In this document: positions 62,127-64,000 of the stretch, piece by piece
Layout: each line of letters opens with the position of its first letter
How positions within the stretch are numbered: the first letter of the stretch is position 1
Assembly (NCBI GenBank): GCA_019359155.1
Contig: JAHHHV010000077.1
Span: forward strand, 1 to 64,000
Direction: 5' to 3'
DNA length: 64,000 nucleotides
DNA from: Pegethrix bostrychoides GSE-TBD4-15B
Lineage (GTDB): Bacteria; Cyanobacteriota; Cyanobacteriia; Elainellales; Elainellaceae
Notes under the pieces: model-generated
The model's database searches: none
What the model saw: the letters and a program-made list of their open reading frames with translations, nothing else
What the model was told of the DNA's origin: nothing
Made by a program: the position numbers and the translations under genes

Positions 62127-64000
62127 CTAGCGCGGCAGATTAGGGCACTGATCTGCCGAGAGTCGTAAGTAGCGGCTGCATTCTGCGGGGGTGAGCTGGC
62201 GCAGGCTACGTTCTTGCGCCAGATGCAGCAGCATATCCCAGGTTGCCGCCCAAAGGTTGACTCGGCCATCTTGATCTAGCGTGGCGACATACTGACCGTC
62301 GGGGCTGAAGAAAGCTTTCACAACTGTTGCGGGCTGACCGTTCCGATTAGTGGGCTTCAAGACCGCCTGTACTTCTCCCGATGTGGCATCCCAGAGGCGC
62401 GCAGTCCCGTCGGCGCTCGCTGTAACAATTAGCTTGCCGTCAGGGCTAAATTCGGTGTCTAGTACAGACTTCTGATGCTGATCCAGTGATAGCTTCACTT
62501 CACCTGTATTGACCTGCCAGACTTTGGCGCTGCCATCCCAGCTTGCAGTGACAACTCGCTGCCCATCAGGGCTAAACTCAGCGCTGCTGACGGCATCGGC
62601 CTGCTGAAGCGAGGTTTCTTCCTGCCCGGTGCTGGCGTTCCAGATCCGAGCCGTTTTATCCCAGCTAGCGCTGACAATCCGCTGCCCGTCCACGCTGTAC
62701 TGCGCCTGCCGAACTGTGGCGCTGTGGCCTTGCAAAATAGCTAGCGCCTTCCCAGACCGCGCATCCCAAGTGCGAATCGTCAGATCATCCGCCACACCCA
62801 AAAGCTGCTGACCGTTCGGGCTAAAGGCGAGGTGGCGAATCGCGGTCGGCGGATTGTGCGCTTGAGCAAGCGATGCCGACGACAAGACTTGACTGGATGC
62901 GGTTTTCTGAGCTGAGACCTGCCAGTTTTCAATACGATAGAGCAGTCGAGGCGGCTGCTCGGCTGCAGTTTGATATACCGAAACCTGGCCGTTGAGATTG
63001 GCGCTTGCTAGCAGCGAGCTATCGGTGCTTAGCGCAAAGGCCGTCTGTGCCGTCGGGTCAACCGGAAAGCCCGACTTCTCAACGCCCGCCAGTCCGGCTA
63101 TTTTTAATCCGGCTGTTTTTAATCCGGCTGCTTGAGCAAACGGATGCAGCACCGTCTGCGGCAGTTCCCTAAACCCAGAGGCCGCAGCTTGACCTGGATG
63201 ACTTGCACCCGGCCAGAACGCCAGCAGTTTAGCTCGCAGCTTGGCAGCTGTGGTCTGAGGCTGAATTGCTGCCAAGTGCAGCGCCGGATTACTTGGCTTG
63301 GCGGGTAGTGGGTCGCTCAGGATTTGCCACTGACGCAGCTGACCGTTGGCTGTGATGGCCACCATTTGGGTTACGGCTTGATTGGGCGTAGACTGAGTAA
63401 GCTGCGAAACTAACGCGGTTTGCGCTGCGCTGCCTTGAGCTATACCACCTGGCAAGAATGCCGCCCATTCGGTTGCGTCTGCCAGCTGCAAGGCCGGTAG
63501 CTCGCCGCCAGATTCCGCACTCCAGATCCGAATATGACCCGCTGAGTCGGCAGTCAGAATATAGGTACCGTCTGGCGTGAACTGCACGGCGGTCATGTCT
63601 TGCCCTCCAGACAGTTTGGCCAACTGCTCACCCGTGCGGCTGTCCCACAAATAGGCATTCTGCGGATCGGCGGCAGTCGTCACGAGCATTTGACCATTTG
63701 GGCTAAATTGCAGCAGTTCGGGTTGATCTGAATCAGGCTGCATCGCCTTACCCGCGAGCTTGAGCGGTTCCTGCATTGTCTGCGAATTCCAAAGCCAGAC
63801 CTGCCCTTCAGCATCTACGGCAGCTAGCTTTTGTGAGTCAGGGCTAAATTCAAGTTGCTGAAATGATGGCAATGCGATCGCCGCAGCTTTTGTCTGGGGC
63901 AGAGCCGCCGGATTGACGCGCTCTGGCATTGAGCGCAAGAGCTGTCCAGTTTGGCGATTCCACTGCCTGAGCTGGCCATCTTTAGAGAGCGTCGAGATTT
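62127..64000 (-). CDS. WD40-repeat protein (5' end beyond the window)
   Basis: The coding frame runs on the minus strand from a stop at 62127 past the right edge: codons upstream of a possible TTG at 63938 read ISTLSKDGQLRQWNRQTGQL, which is itself a WD40 blade, so no start is in the window. At least 623 residues are visible. Blades end in typical W-D/N motifs, for example GQVWLWNSQTMQEPL, RTWDARSGKALAIL, ARIWNASTGQEETS and ARLWDATSGEVQAVL, with seven or more repeats in the C-terminal half. These proteins are protein-interaction scaffolds, in cyanobacteria often joined to kinase or protease domains upstream. The C-terminal tail (LTPAECSRYLRLSADQCPN) is common in such scaffolds. Confidence 0.9.
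   Translation of the reverse strand, partial: ISTLSKDGQLRQWNRQTGQLLRSMPERVNPAALPQTKAAAIALPSFQQLEFSPDSQKLAAVDAEGQVWLWNSQTMQEPLKLAGKAMQPDSDQPELLQFSPNGQMLVTTAADPQNAYLWDSRTGEQLAKLSGGQDMTAVQFTPDGTYILTADSAGHIRIWSAESGGELPALQLADATEWAAFLPGGIAQGSAAQTALVSQLTQSTPNQAVTQMVAITANGQLRQWQILSDPLPAKPSNPALHLAAIQPQTTAAKLRAKLLAFWPGASHPGQAAASGFRELPQTVLHPFAQAAGLKTAGLKIAGLAGVEKSGFPVDPTAQTAFALSTDSSLLASANLNGQVSVYQTAAEQPPRLLYRIENWQVSAQKTASSQVLSSASLAQAHNPPTAIRHLAFSPNGQQLLGVADDLTIRTWDARSGKALAILQGHSATVRQAQYSVDGQRIVSASWDKTARIWNASTGQEETSLQQADAVSSAEFSPDGQRVVTASWDGSAKVWQVNTGEVKLSLDQHQKSVLDTEFSPDGKLIVTASADGTARLWDATSGEVQAVLKPTNRNGQPATVVKAFFSPDGQYVATLDQDGRVNLWAATWDMLLHLAQERSLRQLTPAECSRYLRLSADQCPNLPR

Noticed and set aside
1-64000. 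HIP1 (GCGATCGC) enrichment typical of many cyanobacteria
   Set aside because: Only a couple of copies noticed (near 56024 and 63877); not enriched in this window by eye, so not used as evidence.
1-64000. Riboswitches (cobalamin, TPP, SAM) and CRISPR arrays
   Set aside because: None recognised, including upstream of cbiT, hemH and the CobW genes; absence by eye is not proof.

Overview
The window is chromosomal DNA of a cyanobacterium. Independent markers agree: a Yfr1 small RNA between a guaB3-type gene and trxA, a ferrochelatase with a C-terminal chlorophyll-binding (CAB/HLIP-like) helix, the plastid/cyanobacterial ribosomal protein PSRP-3 (Ycf65), DUF3531, a group 2 sigma factor, and a ParA/coiled-coil gene pair that looks like a carboxysome-positioning McdA/McdB system. 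The genome is moderately GC-rich. A filamentous or unicellular Leptolyngbya-like lineage is possible, but the sequence alone does not settle this.

Layout. 1-5.1 kb is an accessory-looking block: the 3' end of an IS630-type transposase, two exported YtcJ-like amidohydrolases and, between them, a CobW-type metal chaperone. 5.2-9.2 kb carries cysS, a second, His-rich CobW protein behind a Fur/Zur-like palindrome, and a HAD phosphatase. 9.2-14.6 kb is core housekeeping: mreB-mreC-mreD, ssb, DUF3531 and pyrD. 14.9-20.5 kb is a signalling block: a multi-GAF protein with a degenerate ATPase domain, a STAS anti-anti-sigma protein, a receiver-PP2C phosphatase, an RsbW-like kinase and an HPt protein, which together make a partner-switching module. 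20.6-30.5 kb holds a methyltransferase, a tyrosine recombinase, hemH, cdsA, cbiT, a PLP decarboxylase, a GH13 amylase, two small conserved proteins and the SRP RNA gene. 31-41 kb holds a sigma factor, a PIN/TRAM protein, hemW, guaB3, Yfr1, trxA, a LOG protein, an ABC ATPase without a visible permease, a HAD protein and PSRP-3. 41-48 kb holds a GT2 glycosyltransferase, a conserved cyanobacterial protein, an alpha/beta hydrolase, the McdA/McdB-like pair, an M16 peptidase and a fructosamine-kinase-like gene.

The most unusual stretch is 48.4-59.8 kb. A membrane hybrid histidine kinase overlaps a receiver-ATPase protein that lacks an H-box. Convergent with them is a 1317-residue protein joining a signal peptide, a PstS-like periplasmic binding domain, one membrane helix, a long acidic linker and a complete glycogen-phosphorylase fold. 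In that fold the PLP lysine is isoleucine and several phosphate and active-site residues are also changed. I read it as a transmembrane receptor whose cytoplasmic half is a pseudo-phosphorylase, and it is my main candidate for an undescribed system. Beyond a tRNA-Asp gene lies a second rare fusion: a PlsY-like membrane domain joined to an ATP-grasp/swivelling-His dikinase that lacks the PEP-binding barrel.

The window ends (59.9-64.0 kb) with a DUF1232 protein, a helical acidic protein with a clear terminator, a creatininase-family enzyme and a WD40 protein that runs off the right edge.

A feature that cuts across the whole window is a high density of short perfect or near-perfect tandem duplications. 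Units are 10-17 bp, a different sequence at each site, both between genes and in frame in disordered protein segments (12 or 15 bp units). It suggests a genome prone to slippage.
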